A stretch of 64,000 nt of DNA from Novipirellula artificiosorum (GTDB lineage: Bacteria > Planctomycetota > Planctomycetia > Pirellulales > Pirellulaceae): NCBI RefSeq assembly GCF_007860135.1, contig NZ_SJPV01000007.1:81823-145822 (forward strand). The letters run 5' to 3'. The position numbers were made by a program, and so were the translations under genes. This document shows, piece by piece, positions 17,963 through 26,871 of the stretch; the first letter of the stretch is position 1, and every line of letters starts with the position of its first letter. Under the pieces are notes generated by a model. That model saw only the letters and a program-made list of their open reading frames with translations. It had not been told where the DNA came from and did not search any database.

Positions 17963-18625
17963 ATGGCCACCCTATCGACTCCGATGGCCGCCGAGTGTTC
18001 GCTGGGAATTCAGTGTCGAGCCACTCCGACTTGGAAAAGGCTTTTGGATTTATGCGGTGTGGTCGCGCTATTTCCGCTTCTACTTCCTGTGCTAACAACT
18101 GTTGCGATCTATATCAAATTCGTATCGCGTGGTCCCATTTTTTTTGTGCAGTCGCGAGTGGGATTTGGTGGCGATCGTTTCCGCATCTATAAGTTTCGAA
18201 CGATGCATGTTCCGACCGTCAGTCGCGACGAGATGCATCGTAAGTTTGTTTCACAATACGCCGATGCTGAGTCGCCGTTAGCAAAACCAAAGTACGAAAA
18301 TGAGTTGATTCCCGGTGGAAACTTGATCCGTAAGTTGTCGCTTGACGAGTTGCCTCAAGTTTTCAATGTATTGATTGGGAACATGTGTTTGGTTGGCCCT
18401 AGGCCTGATGTATTGATGATCGAGGACTACCAGCCTTGGCAACTTCGTCGCTTTGAAGTGATGCCTGGTATGACTGGATTGTGGCAAGTCAGCGGGAAGA
18501 ACCGGCTGACGTTTGATCAAATGATTGATTTGGATATCGAGTACATCGAGACACGGTCGCTTTCAAATGATTTGCGAATCTTGGCTCGCACGGTTTATGT
18601 GCTGCTGTTCGAACATAACGAATAA
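17963..18625 (+). CDS. Undecaprenyl-phosphate sugar phosphotransferase (polyprenyl priming transferase)
   Basis: This is the bacterial sugar transferase domain of the WcaJ/PglC type, which places the first sugar-phosphate on undecaprenyl phosphate. Motifs seen are the N-terminal re-entrant helix (KRLLDLCGVVALFPLLLPVL), GPIFFVQSRVGFGG, FRIYKFRTMH, IRKLSLDELPQVFNVL, GPRPD and PGMTGLWQVSGK. At 220 residues from ATG 17963 it is the minimal form without the extra transmembrane part of WbaP. Upstream in-frame starts (GTG 17933, ATG 17801) would add residues unlike the family. It opens the operon that runs to 30210. Confidence 0.88.
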   Translation: MATLSTPMAAECSLGIQCRATPTWKRLLDLCGVVALFPLLLPVLTTVAIYIKFVSRGPIFFVQSRVGFGGDRFRIYKFRTMHVPTVSRDEMHRKFVSQYADAESPLAKPKYENELIPGGNLIRKLSLDELPQVFNVLIGNMCLVGPRPDVLMIEDYQPWQLRRFEVMPGMTGLWQVSGKNRLTFDQMIDLDIEYIETRSLSNDLRILARTVYVLLFEHNE

Positions 18626-18691
18626 CGCCTTTTACCCTAGCTTTTCATCTTCGCTTTTTATCTTGTTTTCTATTGTTAGGAAGATTGTCCT

Positions 18692-19753
18692 ATGATTCGT
18701 GTCGGCATTCTTGGATTAGGCTATTGGGGGCCGAACCTCGTCCGCTGTTTTTCAGAGTTGGAGAACTGCAAGGTTACGGCGGTTTGCGACCGAGATTGCG
18801 ATCAGTTGCTTCGCATCAAGGATCGTTTTCCGAGCGTGATCCCGCTGGAGAGCTACGATGAGATGCTCGAACGTGATCTAGTCGACGCAATCGTGATTGC
18901 GACACCGACCGATACGCATTTTGACTTATCCATGAAGGCGCTCGAACGAGACTTACATGTGTTTGTCGAGAAACCGCTTGCCAAGACGAGTGCTCAATGC
19001 CGTACCTTGGTGGAAACCGCTGGCGAGCGAAACCGAACCTTGTTTGTCGGGCATGTGTTCTTGCATTCTTCGCCTGTGAAGAAACTGCGTGAGTTGATTG
19101 AAACCGACGAACTCGGTTCGATCAATTACATTAGTAGTCGGCGGTTGAATCTTGGTCCGGTTCGAACCGACGTTAGCGCCTTGTACGATCTAGCGCCACA
19201 CGACATTTCGATGATGTTGTATCTGCTTGGCCAAAAACCAATTTCCGTCACTTGCACCGGCTTTGACCGTTTGCATCCTGGGATTCATGACGTTTGCAGT
19301 TTAAGTATGCTGTTCGAGGGAAATCGGATGGGCATGGTGCACGTCAGTTGGCTTGATCCTCGCAAGGAGCGAGTGTTGACAGTCGTTGGCGACAAGCGGA
19401 TGGCCGTCTACGACGATTTAGAGCAAGAGAAAATTAAGGTATTTGACAAAGGGGTCGACAAGCCCGCCAACGCAACGGGCGATTTCGCTGACTTCCAATT
19501 GTCCTATCGCTACGGCGGGAGCTACAGTCCGTTTATCAAAGAGAATGAGCCTTTGAAAGCGGAGTGTGCCGAGTTCATCCGGTGCATTGTTGAAGGGGAT
19601 GTTCCGCTAACCGATGGTGTGAACGGTTTGGAGGTCGTCGAGGTTCTCGAGGCGGCCGAGCAGTCACTGAATCGTGGCGGTGATCGAGTTGAGCTGGCTT
19701 CGTTGAGCCGAGATGATCGCTCGGAGCAGACGGTTCCTGAGTTCGTACGGTGA
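18692..19753 (+). CDS. Gfo/Idh/MocA sugar dehydrogenase (WbpB/WlbA-like)
   Basis: The 353-residue protein has an N-terminal NAD(P)-binding fold (VGILGLGYWGPNLVR) and the family EKPLA motif at about 91-95. APHDISM follows, with the His expected to act in catalysis. Followed at once by a hexapeptide N-acetyltransferase and a DegT aminotransferase, it fits the step that oxidises C3 of a UDP-amino-sugar before transamination. The exact sugar cannot be read from sequence. AGGAAG precedes ATG 18692. Confidence 0.82.
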   Translation: MIRVGILGLGYWGPNLVRCFSELENCKVTAVCDRDCDQLLRIKDRFPSVIPLESYDEMLERDLVDAIVIATPTDTHFDLSMKALERDLHVFVEKPLAKTSAQCRTLVETAGERNRTLFVGHVFLHSSPVKKLRELIETDELGSINYISSRRLNLGPVRTDVSALYDLAPHDISMMLYLLGQKPISVTCTGFDRLHPGIHDVCSLSMLFEGNRMGMVHVSWLDPRKERVLTVVGDKRMAVYDDLEQEKIKVFDKGVDKPANATGDFADFQLSYRYGGSYSPFIKENEPLKAECAEFIRCIVEGDVPLTDGVNGLEVVEVLEAAEQSLNRGGDRVELASLSRDDRSEQTVPEFVR

Positions 19754-19760
19754 TTGCACG

Positions 19761-20336
19761 ATGATTCATCCCCTCGCCCTCGTGGATGACGTGAATGCGA
19801 TCGGTCCTGATACGAACGTCTGGGCCTTCGCTCATATTATGTCGGGAGCCACCGTTGGCAATCACTGCAATATTGGCGACCATGCGTTCATTGAGTCCGG
19901 TGCCGTCGTCGGCGACTATGTCACGGTCAAGAATCATGTGCTCATCTGGGAAGGGATCACCATCGATGACAACGTGTTTTTGGGGCCCGGCGTTGTGTTT
20001 ACCAACGATCGATTTCCTCGATCCCCGCGGATGATGATTGCTCAACATCGCTATTCGGATCGTGCAAATTGGTTGGTCAAAACCAGGGTGCATCGTGGAT
20101 CTTCCATCGGCGCCTCTGCCACGCTTTGCCCTGGAATTGAGATCGGATGTTTTTCCATGGTTGGCGCGGGGTCGGTGGTGACAAAAAACGTCCTTCCGTA
20201 CAGTTTGGTGATGGGATCGCCAGCACGGCATGTACACTATGTTTGCTCCTGTGGGCAGAAGCTCACAGCAGATTACCGAACTTCCACATGTTGCCATTGT
20301 GGTGAAACAGGGCAAGAGCGGGTCATGCCAAGCTAA
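19761..20336 (+). CDS. Hexapeptide N-acetyltransferase (WbpD/WlbB-like) with C-terminal zinc ribbon
   Basis: A left-handed beta-helix acyltransferase of 191 residues. Hexapeptide repeats run from ALVDDVNAIGPDTNVWAF to SMVGAGSVVTKNV, and NHVLIWEGI and FTNDRFPRS are like the UDP-2-acetamido-3-amino-sugar N-acetyltransferases. The C-terminus carries CSCG ... CCHCG, a small zinc-ribbon-like end. The start ATG 19761 lies 7 bp past the dehydrogenase stop. It would acetylate the amino group introduced by the next enzyme. Confidence 0.82.
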   Translation: MIHPLALVDDVNAIGPDTNVWAFAHIMSGATVGNHCNIGDHAFIESGAVVGDYVTVKNHVLIWEGITIDDNVFLGPGVVFTNDRFPRSPRMMIAQHRYSDRANWLVKTRVHRGSSIGASATLCPGIEIGCFSMVGAGSVVTKNVLPYSLVMGSPARHVHYVCSCGQKLTADYRTSTCCHCGETGQERVMPS

Positions 20337-20416
20337 GAGCCTTGGGCGAACCATTGCCTCCCCCCCCCCATTTATTTGTTTATTACTTTTTCTCATTCTT
20401 TCGAGAAGCTTCTTCT

Positions 20417-21568
20417 ATGAGTCAACCTGCTAATCTGGCACCGATCCCGCTTGTCGATCTTCAAACCCAATCGCGAGCCCTTAAAGAGGAAGTGCTCCGC
20501 CGGATGGGAGATGTCATGGATGGTGCACGGTACATCTTGGGCCAGGAAGTCCAAGAGTTTGAAGAACTGTTCGCGGCTTACTGTGGTACCGATCATTGCA
20601 TCGGGATGGCCAATGGCACGGAAGCGATTCATATGGCACTGCGAGCCCTTGATATCGGGCCGGGCGATGAAGTGATCACCGCTGGCAATTCCTTTGCGGC
20701 GACCGCATTTGCTATTGCGCATGCGGGGGCAAACGCCGTGTTTGTCGACATCGATCCGGCCGACTTCAATATCGATGTTTCGCAAATCGAAAACGCGATC
20801 ACCGACAAAACCAAAGCGATCATTCCCGTGCATTTGTTTGGCCAGCCGGCGCGAATGCGTGAGATTCTCGCGATCGCTCGGCGGCACGGGCTGAGGGTCA
20901 TTGAAGATGCCGCCCAGGCCCATGGTGCAGAGTTAGAGGGTCAGCGATGTGGTTCGTTTGGCGATATTGGTTGTTTTAGCTTTTATCCAGGAAAGAATCT
21001 CGGTGCATTTGGTGATGGTGGTGCCACGGTCACGAACGACCCCAAGCTTGCCGAAAAGCTTAGGCTATTGAGGAACTATGGCCAGAGGGTGAAGAATCGC
21101 CACGACCTGTTGGCGTTCAACAGTCGTCTTGATACGATCCAAGCCTGTGTGCTGTTGGCCAAGATGAAACACATCGAGAACTGGACCGAACAGCGGCGGA
21201 CCGTCGCTCAATGGTACCGCGAGGATTTGGCTGACACCAACGTCTTGCTGCCCCAGGAGCATGACGATGTGCGGCATGTGTATCATTTGTTTGTGATCCG
21301 TACGCCGCATCGAGAGCCTTTGATGGCGGCCCTTGCGGAAAAGGGGATCGCGGCAGGCATCCATTATCCGAATCCGCTGTGCACGGCGCAGCCGTTCGAG
21401 GATTCACCGACGATTCCGATGGGATTGCCGGTATGCAAGCTGGCGGCGGATGAAATTGTCTCCTTGCCCATGTATCCTGAAATGACGCGAGACCAGGTTT
21501 CGCGAGTCGCGGATGCGGTTGCTGCATTCGTCACACAACCCAAGGAGTGCGCCAGTGAGCTCGTCTAG
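20417..21568 (+). CDS. DegT/DnrJ/EryC1 sugar aminotransferase (WbpE/WlbC-like)
   Basis: This 383-residue fold-type I PLP enzyme shows the family signs: GMANGTEAIHMAL, VIEDAAQAHGAE (Asp for the pyridine ring), and FSFYPGKNLGAFGDGG with the Schiff-base Lys. DLLAFNSRLDTIQACVLLAKM is the usual substrate-loop segment. ATG 20417 starts the protein in the usual place; a longer frame exists but runs through a C-run. With its two neighbours it makes a diamino or 3-amino sugar for the polysaccharide. Its end overlaps the next gene by 14 bases. Confidence 0.88.
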   Translation: MSQPANLAPIPLVDLQTQSRALKEEVLRRMGDVMDGARYILGQEVQEFEELFAAYCGTDHCIGMANGTEAIHMALRALDIGPGDEVITAGNSFAATAFAIAHAGANAVFVDIDPADFNIDVSQIENAITDKTKAIIPVHLFGQPARMREILAIARRHGLRVIEDAAQAHGAELEGQRCGSFGDIGCFSFYPGKNLGAFGDGGATVTNDPKLAEKLRLLRNYGQRVKNRHDLLAFNSRLDTIQACVLLAKMKHIENWTEQRRTVAQWYREDLADTNVLLPQEHDDVRHVYHLFVIRTPHREPLMAALAEKGIAAGIHYPNPLCTAQPFEDSPTIPMGLPVCKLAADEIVSLPMYPEMTRDQVSRVADAVAAFVTQPKECASELV

Positions 21569-23900
21569 ACATGCAATCGCAACCGCTGAACCTGAAATAC
21601 TGGAAGCGAGGTCCTTTCCAGCACCGTCTCAAGTGCCGCATTGGGTAGACACAGGTCGGTCTCGAGGATTCGGGATTGCTTCCTACCTTGAAATCCCCTT
21701 CATGCACAAGCGGCTAATCGCCTTTTGCACGTTGATAGGCATTTTGGCGGGCTGGTTCGCGATTCTCGCTTGGCCGCGAACGTACCTATCCGAAGCAAAA
21801 TTGATTGTTCGCGTTGGGCGAGAAAATGTATCACTTGACCCCACGGCGACGACGGGATCCACCTTGCTGTTCCAGAAAACACAGCAGGAGGAAATTGTAT
21901 CGGTTTTAGAGGTTCTCAGTAGTCGACAAATTATTGAGACGGTTGTTGATAATCTAACGCCAGCGGCAATTTTGGACGGCCAGTTGGTAGGGGCTGCCTC
22001 TCAAGAGCAGGCAGTGACTGACGAGGGTTCGTTGGGTGATCAAGTTTTGCGATCTTATCGGTCCGTCCAATCTTCCGCATCCAAATCGCTGCAGAAGTTT
22101 TTGTTGACGGCTGGGGTGAAGGAAAGCCTTGGTGATCGTGAACTCGCGATTATGAAGCTGCAATCGTCTCTTGCAATCCATTCGCCTCGCGATTCCACCG
22201 TGATCGTGATTGACGCGAAAGCGAAGACACCGACGATGGCTCAGGCGATTGCGAAAGAAGTCACAGCATCGTTTTTGGATCAACACTTGATGGCTTCGCA
22301 CACGGAAGGGTCGCTTGAATTCTTTGAAACCCAGTCAGCGGAAGTCGAAGTTCAGCTGAATCGTTTGGTTGAGCAACGCAGTGATTTCATGCAAGAGCGA
22401 AAAATCGTTTCGATCGAGGGCAACCGCTCTTTGTTGCAGGACCGATTGACGGGTATCGATCGCGACCTGGTCATCGCATCGGGTGAGCTGGAGCAGGCGA
22501 TTTCGGAAATCAATGACCTGAAAGCGAAGATTGAAGAAGCGGACGATGAGATCGTTTCCTCCAAGCTTGCCGGTTCCAATCCGACGTGGAGTGGGATGCG
22601 GCAGCAGGTTTACGAACTTGAAATTCAGGAGCAAGAACTCGCTGCTCGAAGCACAGGCGACCATCCCATGCTTCGAGTCATTCAAGCCCAGCTTGAGGGT
22701 GCTCGGAAAGCGTTAGCGGAATTGGACAGTCAGCGAGTCGATGAAAATACAACCCCGAATCCGTTGAAGATGAAGCTTCGTGAGGACTTACAACTCCAGC
22801 AGACTCGCGTCGCTGGTTTGCGGTCGATGGTTGAAACGAAGGAGCAGCAGCGAAGTGAAATGGAGCAGCGTATTGACGAGTTGCTCGACGGAGAAGAAAA
22901 GCTGACGGAGACGGACCGCAATATCCGATTGATGGACGCCAGCCTTCAAATGTTGCGCGAGAAGCTGGAAGAGGCCCGAGTACTGGATGAGCTGAATTCC
23001 AAGGAAATCTCAAACATACACGTTTTCCAGCCTGCTTCGTTTGTGGAGCGGCCGGTCAGCCCGAAGAAACCCATGCTGGGTGCTGGGTTTCTTTGCCTTG
23101 GTTTGATGACTGGGCTTGGATTATCCTTTTTGAGAGAAGGCGCATCGCCAACCCTGCGAACCAGCGATGATATTGAGTTCCAGCTCGGTATCCCAGTGGT
23201 CTCGACGCTGCCTGCGATGCGAAGGATGAGGACGCCGCGATTGAAGGATCAACAGCTGATGCGGCAGAAGTGTCAAGCACTCGTCTCCGAAGTGCTCCTG
23301 TCCCAGGGTAATCGATCGCGGCTGCATGGACGGTCGCTTGGAGTGATTGGTGTTGACTTGGGTGCCGGAGCGAGCACGCTGGCGGTCAATCTGGCGACGG
23401 TTAGCAGTACCGACTTTAACATGAAGACAATGTTAGTCGATGCCGATAACCGACAACGTTCCGTTTCCAAGCGGTTCGGCCTCAATGGTTCTCCCGGTCT
23501 GGTTGAACTCGTTGGTGGGCATGCATCTCATGATGAGTGCGTTCAACGAGCGGATAATGTGGCGGTTGATCTGGTTGCATCGGCAGCGGACAACTGCGAC
23601 GCCGTGTTGACCAGTGGCCCGGCTGAGATCGTTCAGGCACTGCAAGCGTATCAGCACGAATGTGACTTGATGGTCGTCGATTTGCCTGCTGCGAGTGACC
23701 CCAATCAAGCGATCGCATTGGCTCAGCATCTCGACTGTGTGTTGGTCGTTGTGGAATCCGAAAAAACGCTTTTGGCCGCTGCGGAAAGATTGTTGTCTCG
23801 ACTTGCTGATAGCGAGACAAACGTTGTAGGCGTCGTCCTTAACAAGACGCGTTGTTACCTGCCGAGAGTGATGCGGGGGTTTGTCCATCCTCGGGTCTAA
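21555..23900 (+). CDS. Wzz/GumC-type chain-length protein fused to BY-kinase-like domain with degenerate P-loop
   Basis: The GTG start at 21555 has AAGGAG seven bases upstream and overlaps the preceding gene. The 781-residue protein has a Wzz domain (transmembrane helix about 50-71), a long coiled-coil part, a second helix after PKKPM, and a C-terminal domain like bacterial tyrosine kinases. The Walker A' (MLVDAD) and Walker B (LMVVDLP) boxes are present. The P-loop reads GVDLGAGAST, with Ala606 where the nucleotide-binding Lys belongs, and the C-terminus lacks a Tyr cluster (only one Tyr in the last 20 residues). It probably controls chain length without kinase activity. Confidence 0.85.
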   Translation: MSSSRHAIATAEPEILEARSFPAPSQVPHWVDTGRSRGFGIASYLEIPFMHKRLIAFCTLIGILAGWFAILAWPRTYLSEAKLIVRVGRENVSLDPTATTGSTLLFQKTQQEEIVSVLEVLSSRQIIETVVDNLTPAAILDGQLVGAASQEQAVTDEGSLGDQVLRSYRSVQSSASKSLQKFLLTAGVKESLGDRELAIMKLQSSLAIHSPRDSTVIVIDAKAKTPTMAQAIAKEVTASFLDQHLMASHTEGSLEFFETQSAEVEVQLNRLVEQRSDFMQERKIVSIEGNRSLLQDRLTGIDRDLVIASGELEQAISEINDLKAKIEEADDEIVSSKLAGSNPTWSGMRQQVYELEIQEQELAARSTGDHPMLRVIQAQLEGARKALAELDSQRVDENTTPNPLKMKLREDLQLQQTRVAGLRSMVETKEQQRSEMEQRIDELLDGEEKLTETDRNIRLMDASLQMLREKLEEARVLDELNSKEISNIHVFQPASFVERPVSPKKPMLGAGFLCLGLMTGLGLSFLREGASPTLRTSDDIEFQLGIPVVSTLPAMRRMRTPRLKDQQLMRQKCQALVSEVLLSQGNRSRLHGRSLGVIGVDLGAGASTLAVNLATVSSTDFNMKTMLVDADNRQRSVSKRFGLNGSPGLVELVGGHASHDECVQRADNVAVDLVASAADNCDAVLTSGPAEIVQALQAYQHECDLMVVDLPAASDPNQAIALAQHLDCVLVVVESEKTLLAAAERLLSRLADSETNVVGVVLNKTRCYLPRVMRGFVHPRV

Positions 23901-23918
23901 CGCGGATGCTGGCCAATC

Positions 23919-25337
23919 ATGTTGTCTTGTTCTCGATCCTCTACCGTTGGTCTCGATGTACCTCGATGCCCAGCAGCTGCAGAGCTGAGCTGGCTTGAGC
24001 GTGTCGCGGTTTTGGCGATCGCCGTAGAGATTCCACTCGGTATCGACAAGTACTATGCGTACCACGAACAAGATGCCGAGTTTGGCGCCGTTGCTGGGCT
24101 AGGGATATCGCTAACCAGCTTCGCCTTGATTTTTCTTTACGTGCGATGGTTTGCAGATGCTTCCCTGCATCGACGTCGAATGTTTTTTCGTCCCCTGTTT
24201 GGGGTTCCGATGCTGATCTACTTGGTCGTCACTCTTCTGAGTGCGTTGTCAGCAGTGAAGCCGATTCTGTCGTTATTTGATTTTGCTCTATTGTTTCATG
24301 CCTACGCACTTTTCATTTTTCTCGCCAATCGAATTCAGACAAGGCAAGACATTGTATTTTGCATTGTCGCGTTGGCAACGGCAATTGTCGTACAAGTCCT
24401 GCTCATGTTCTACGCGGTAGCTCTTGGGCTTGACGGCGATAGAACTTATCTTGGCCCCCTACTCATTCAGGTTTGGGAGGGCAAGCGGTATGCTGGATCG
24501 ATGCATGCGCCGAACCTTGCTGGTAGCACGCTGGCAGCGATCTGGCTGCCCGTATCCGCCTCGCTGCTATTTCTGCGTAACCGCCGAGTATGGTGGTTCG
24601 TTTTGGCGGCGACGATGATGGGGCTTGTTGGAATTTTGATGACCCAGTCTCGAGGTGCCGTGTTAACAACTTTCATCGGTGTTGTGGTTATCACGGCGGG
24701 TCTCATGTCGCGTCGCTGGGTACCGAGGTGGGCGCCGGTGCTTGCTGTCTTGTGCTGCTTCGTGAGTCTCTACCCACTATTTCATTTTTATCAAAATCGG
24801 CTTTCTGTTGACGATGGCGGGTCTGCTGCCTCACGAAAACATCTGTCATTGATAGCACTGGAAGCTATTTCTCAACGACCGATCATGGGCTATGGTGCCG
24901 GAAATTGCCATTTGGCATGCCGGGATTTCGCCGATCAAGCGGAGTACCGTGCCGAGTGGTATTACACCACTCACTGTAAGTACTTGCTGGTATGGGTCGA
25001 AACAGGAATTGTCGGGCTGCTCGCTTTCTTGATGATTCTTGCGACCGGATTCTGGCAGGGCGTTAACGTGTGGCGTTCGAGAGATCCGATTTTTTCGGTC
25101 CTCGGACTTGCGGTCATCGCTTCGATCGTGGGTGGGATGTTGCACATGGCGGTTGATTTATTCAATTCACGAGCGCAGGTTCAGATTCTGTGGTTCCTGC
25201 TTGGCTTGAACGCGGCCACGTTTAAGATCTTGTATCCGAATAGGTTTGCACAACTCTCGCGATCAGCACCGTTTTCAGCGACACGTCTCGCCACACGACT
25301 CGAATCATGTTCCGTTCCGTCCACTGGTTCATCTTGA
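23919..25337 (+). CDS. O-antigen ligase/polymerase family membrane protein (Wzy-like)
   Basis: The 472-residue protein has about ten to twelve hydrophobic helices. A large periplasmic loop before the last helices contains GYGAGNCHLACRDF and the HCKYLLVWVETGIVG segment typical of the Wzy_C domain (conserved His, then E-T-G). In this operon setting a polysaccharide polymerase is more likely than a ligase. It lies 18 bp after the chain-length gene. Confidence 0.8.
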   Translation: MLSCSRSSTVGLDVPRCPAAAELSWLERVAVLAIAVEIPLGIDKYYAYHEQDAEFGAVAGLGISLTSFALIFLYVRWFADASLHRRRMFFRPLFGVPMLIYLVVTLLSALSAVKPILSLFDFALLFHAYALFIFLANRIQTRQDIVFCIVALATAIVVQVLLMFYAVALGLDGDRTYLGPLLIQVWEGKRYAGSMHAPNLAGSTLAAIWLPVSASLLFLRNRRVWWFVLAATMMGLVGILMTQSRGAVLTTFIGVVVITAGLMSRRWVPRWAPVLAVLCCFVSLYPLFHFYQNRLSVDDGGSAASRKHLSLIALEAISQRPIMGYGAGNCHLACRDFADQAEYRAEWYYTTHCKYLLVWVETGIVGLLAFLMILATGFWQGVNVWRSRDPIFSVLGLAVIASIVGGMLHMAVDLFNSRAQVQILWFLLGLNAATFKILYPNRFAQLSRSAPFSATRLATRLESCSVPSTGSS

Positions 25338-25384
25338 TGACCGTGATACATGGACAAGTCTCTCCAAACCGGTGACGCCAGCTA

Positions 25385-26854
25385 GTGAAAGAAAAAGAAA
25401 CCAAAGAGTTTGCGGTGATCCGTCGCCACGCGAGGAACGCGATGTCGTTGCTCACCAGCGATGTGCTGAACAAAGCAACGACCTTTGTTATCTACTTGTT
25501 GGTAGCGCGGTATCATGGCCCGAGGGCTTTTGGCCAGTTGTCGCTTGGTTTAATGCTGTTCTATGTCTTTCAAGTGTTCGCAACCGCAGGGCTGCCAACG
25601 ATTGTAACTCGGGCGATTGCTCAACACTCGGGGCGAACCGATCGCTACTGTGCAAATGGGCTTGCCGCAGGAGCTTTGGCCGGAATCCTGTCCATGCTGG
25701 CGTTGTTTGCGTTGGCATTTAGTATGCGATACGATCGGGACACGACTCGTCTGATTTGTCTGTTGGGTCTTGGCGTTGCACCGTATGGCATGGCGATCAT
25801 CCTCGAGTCTGTTTTTCGTGGTCGGGAGTGCATGCACTACATTGCCATCGCGAATGTCTTTTCCAATACGGTCAAAGTCGTCGGCGCTGCTGCTCTGCTC
25901 ACCTATGGTTTTGATGTGATGGCGATCGCAGTGCTGTTGGTTGGCATTCGATGGTTAATCTTGGTGGTCGAATTTTCTTTTTATTGGAAGTTTTTGCAGG
26001 TCAAGCGACTCCGAATCCAGTTTCGATTCGTCAAGCGAATCCTGCTGCGTTCCTTCACGTTCCTTGGAATCGACGCAATTATTGCAAGTTGGTCAAGCGT
26101 CAATACGCTGTTGTTGTCGAAGCTTGCGACGGAATATGAAGTTGGGCTGTTTAGTGCTGCCTGCCAGATTCTGCAACCCATGGCATTGGTGAACCGTAGC
26201 GCTGTTGCTGCCCTCTTCCCCGCTATGTGCAAGAGCTATGCAATGAACTCGGCTGGCTTGCGGCGGATTACATCTTGGTTGGCTGCGTTCTTGGCGTTTT
26301 TTAGCATTCCTGTTGTTGTGTTGCTCGTTTCATTTGCTGGACCTGTTGTCAACCTCTTTTACGGTGGCAAAGACATGCAACAAGCCGTTCCACTGATCAA
26401 GGTGATCGCAAGCACTCTGGTGATTCAGAGCATCACGTCTGTGTTTGGAAATGCGTTGTGGGCGGCCGGGCGTGAACGGACGGTGTTGCGTATTGTTTCA
26501 TTCAATCTGGTTGCCAATATCGTTGTAGGCTTTTTGCTCATTCGGTTTTATGGGTTGGTGGGTGCTGCCTACACCTATTTGCTGATTTCTGTTTTGAATG
26601 GCGTTCAGCATTGGTATTCCTCCAATCAGTTTCTGCAATCCAGTCCGCTTGACAGGACGGTTCTTGCACCTCTTGCTGCCGGGGCAATGATGTGCCTGCC
26701 GATCGTTTTTCTGGCGAGTAGCGATCCCATCACGGCGGCCGTCGTTTCCATTTTTGTGTACGTCGCATGCATGGGGCTTTTTGCGATGTGTTGTGAGCAT
26801 GGAAGTCTACGCAACTTACCTGCTCGTGTTTTCGCGCCACTGATTGATCTTTAA
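25385..26854 (+). CDS. Polysaccharide flippase (Wzx/MATE-like)
   Basis: The 489-residue protein has about 12 to 14 transmembrane segments and the flippase-type N-terminus (NAMSLLTSDVLNKATTFVIYLLVARYHGPRAFGQLSLGLM). It would flip lipid-linked repeat units. The GTG 25385 start is used; ATG 25442 would remove the basic N-terminal segment. Together with the Wzy-like and Wzz-like genes it defines a Wzx/Wzy-dependent pathway. No outer-membrane exporter (Wza) was found in the window. Confidence 0.85.
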   Translation: MKEKETKEFAVIRRHARNAMSLLTSDVLNKATTFVIYLLVARYHGPRAFGQLSLGLMLFYVFQVFATAGLPTIVTRAIAQHSGRTDRYCANGLAAGALAGILSMLALFALAFSMRYDRDTTRLICLLGLGVAPYGMAIILESVFRGRECMHYIAIANVFSNTVKVVGAAALLTYGFDVMAIAVLLVGIRWLILVVEFSFYWKFLQVKRLRIQFRFVKRILLRSFTFLGIDAIIASWSSVNTLLLSKLATEYEVGLFSAACQILQPMALVNRSAVAALFPAMCKSYAMNSAGLRRITSWLAAFLAFFSIPVVVLLVSFAGPVVNLFYGGKDMQQAVPLIKVIASTLVIQSITSVFGNALWAAGRERTVLRIVSFNLVANIVVGFLLIRFYGLVGAAYTYLLISVLNGVQHWYSSNQFLQSSPLDRTVLAPLAAGAMMCLPIVFLASSDPITAAVVSIFVYVACMGLFAMCCEHGSLRNLPARVFAPLIDL

Positions 26855-26871
26855 TTCGAGAGACCGACAAC

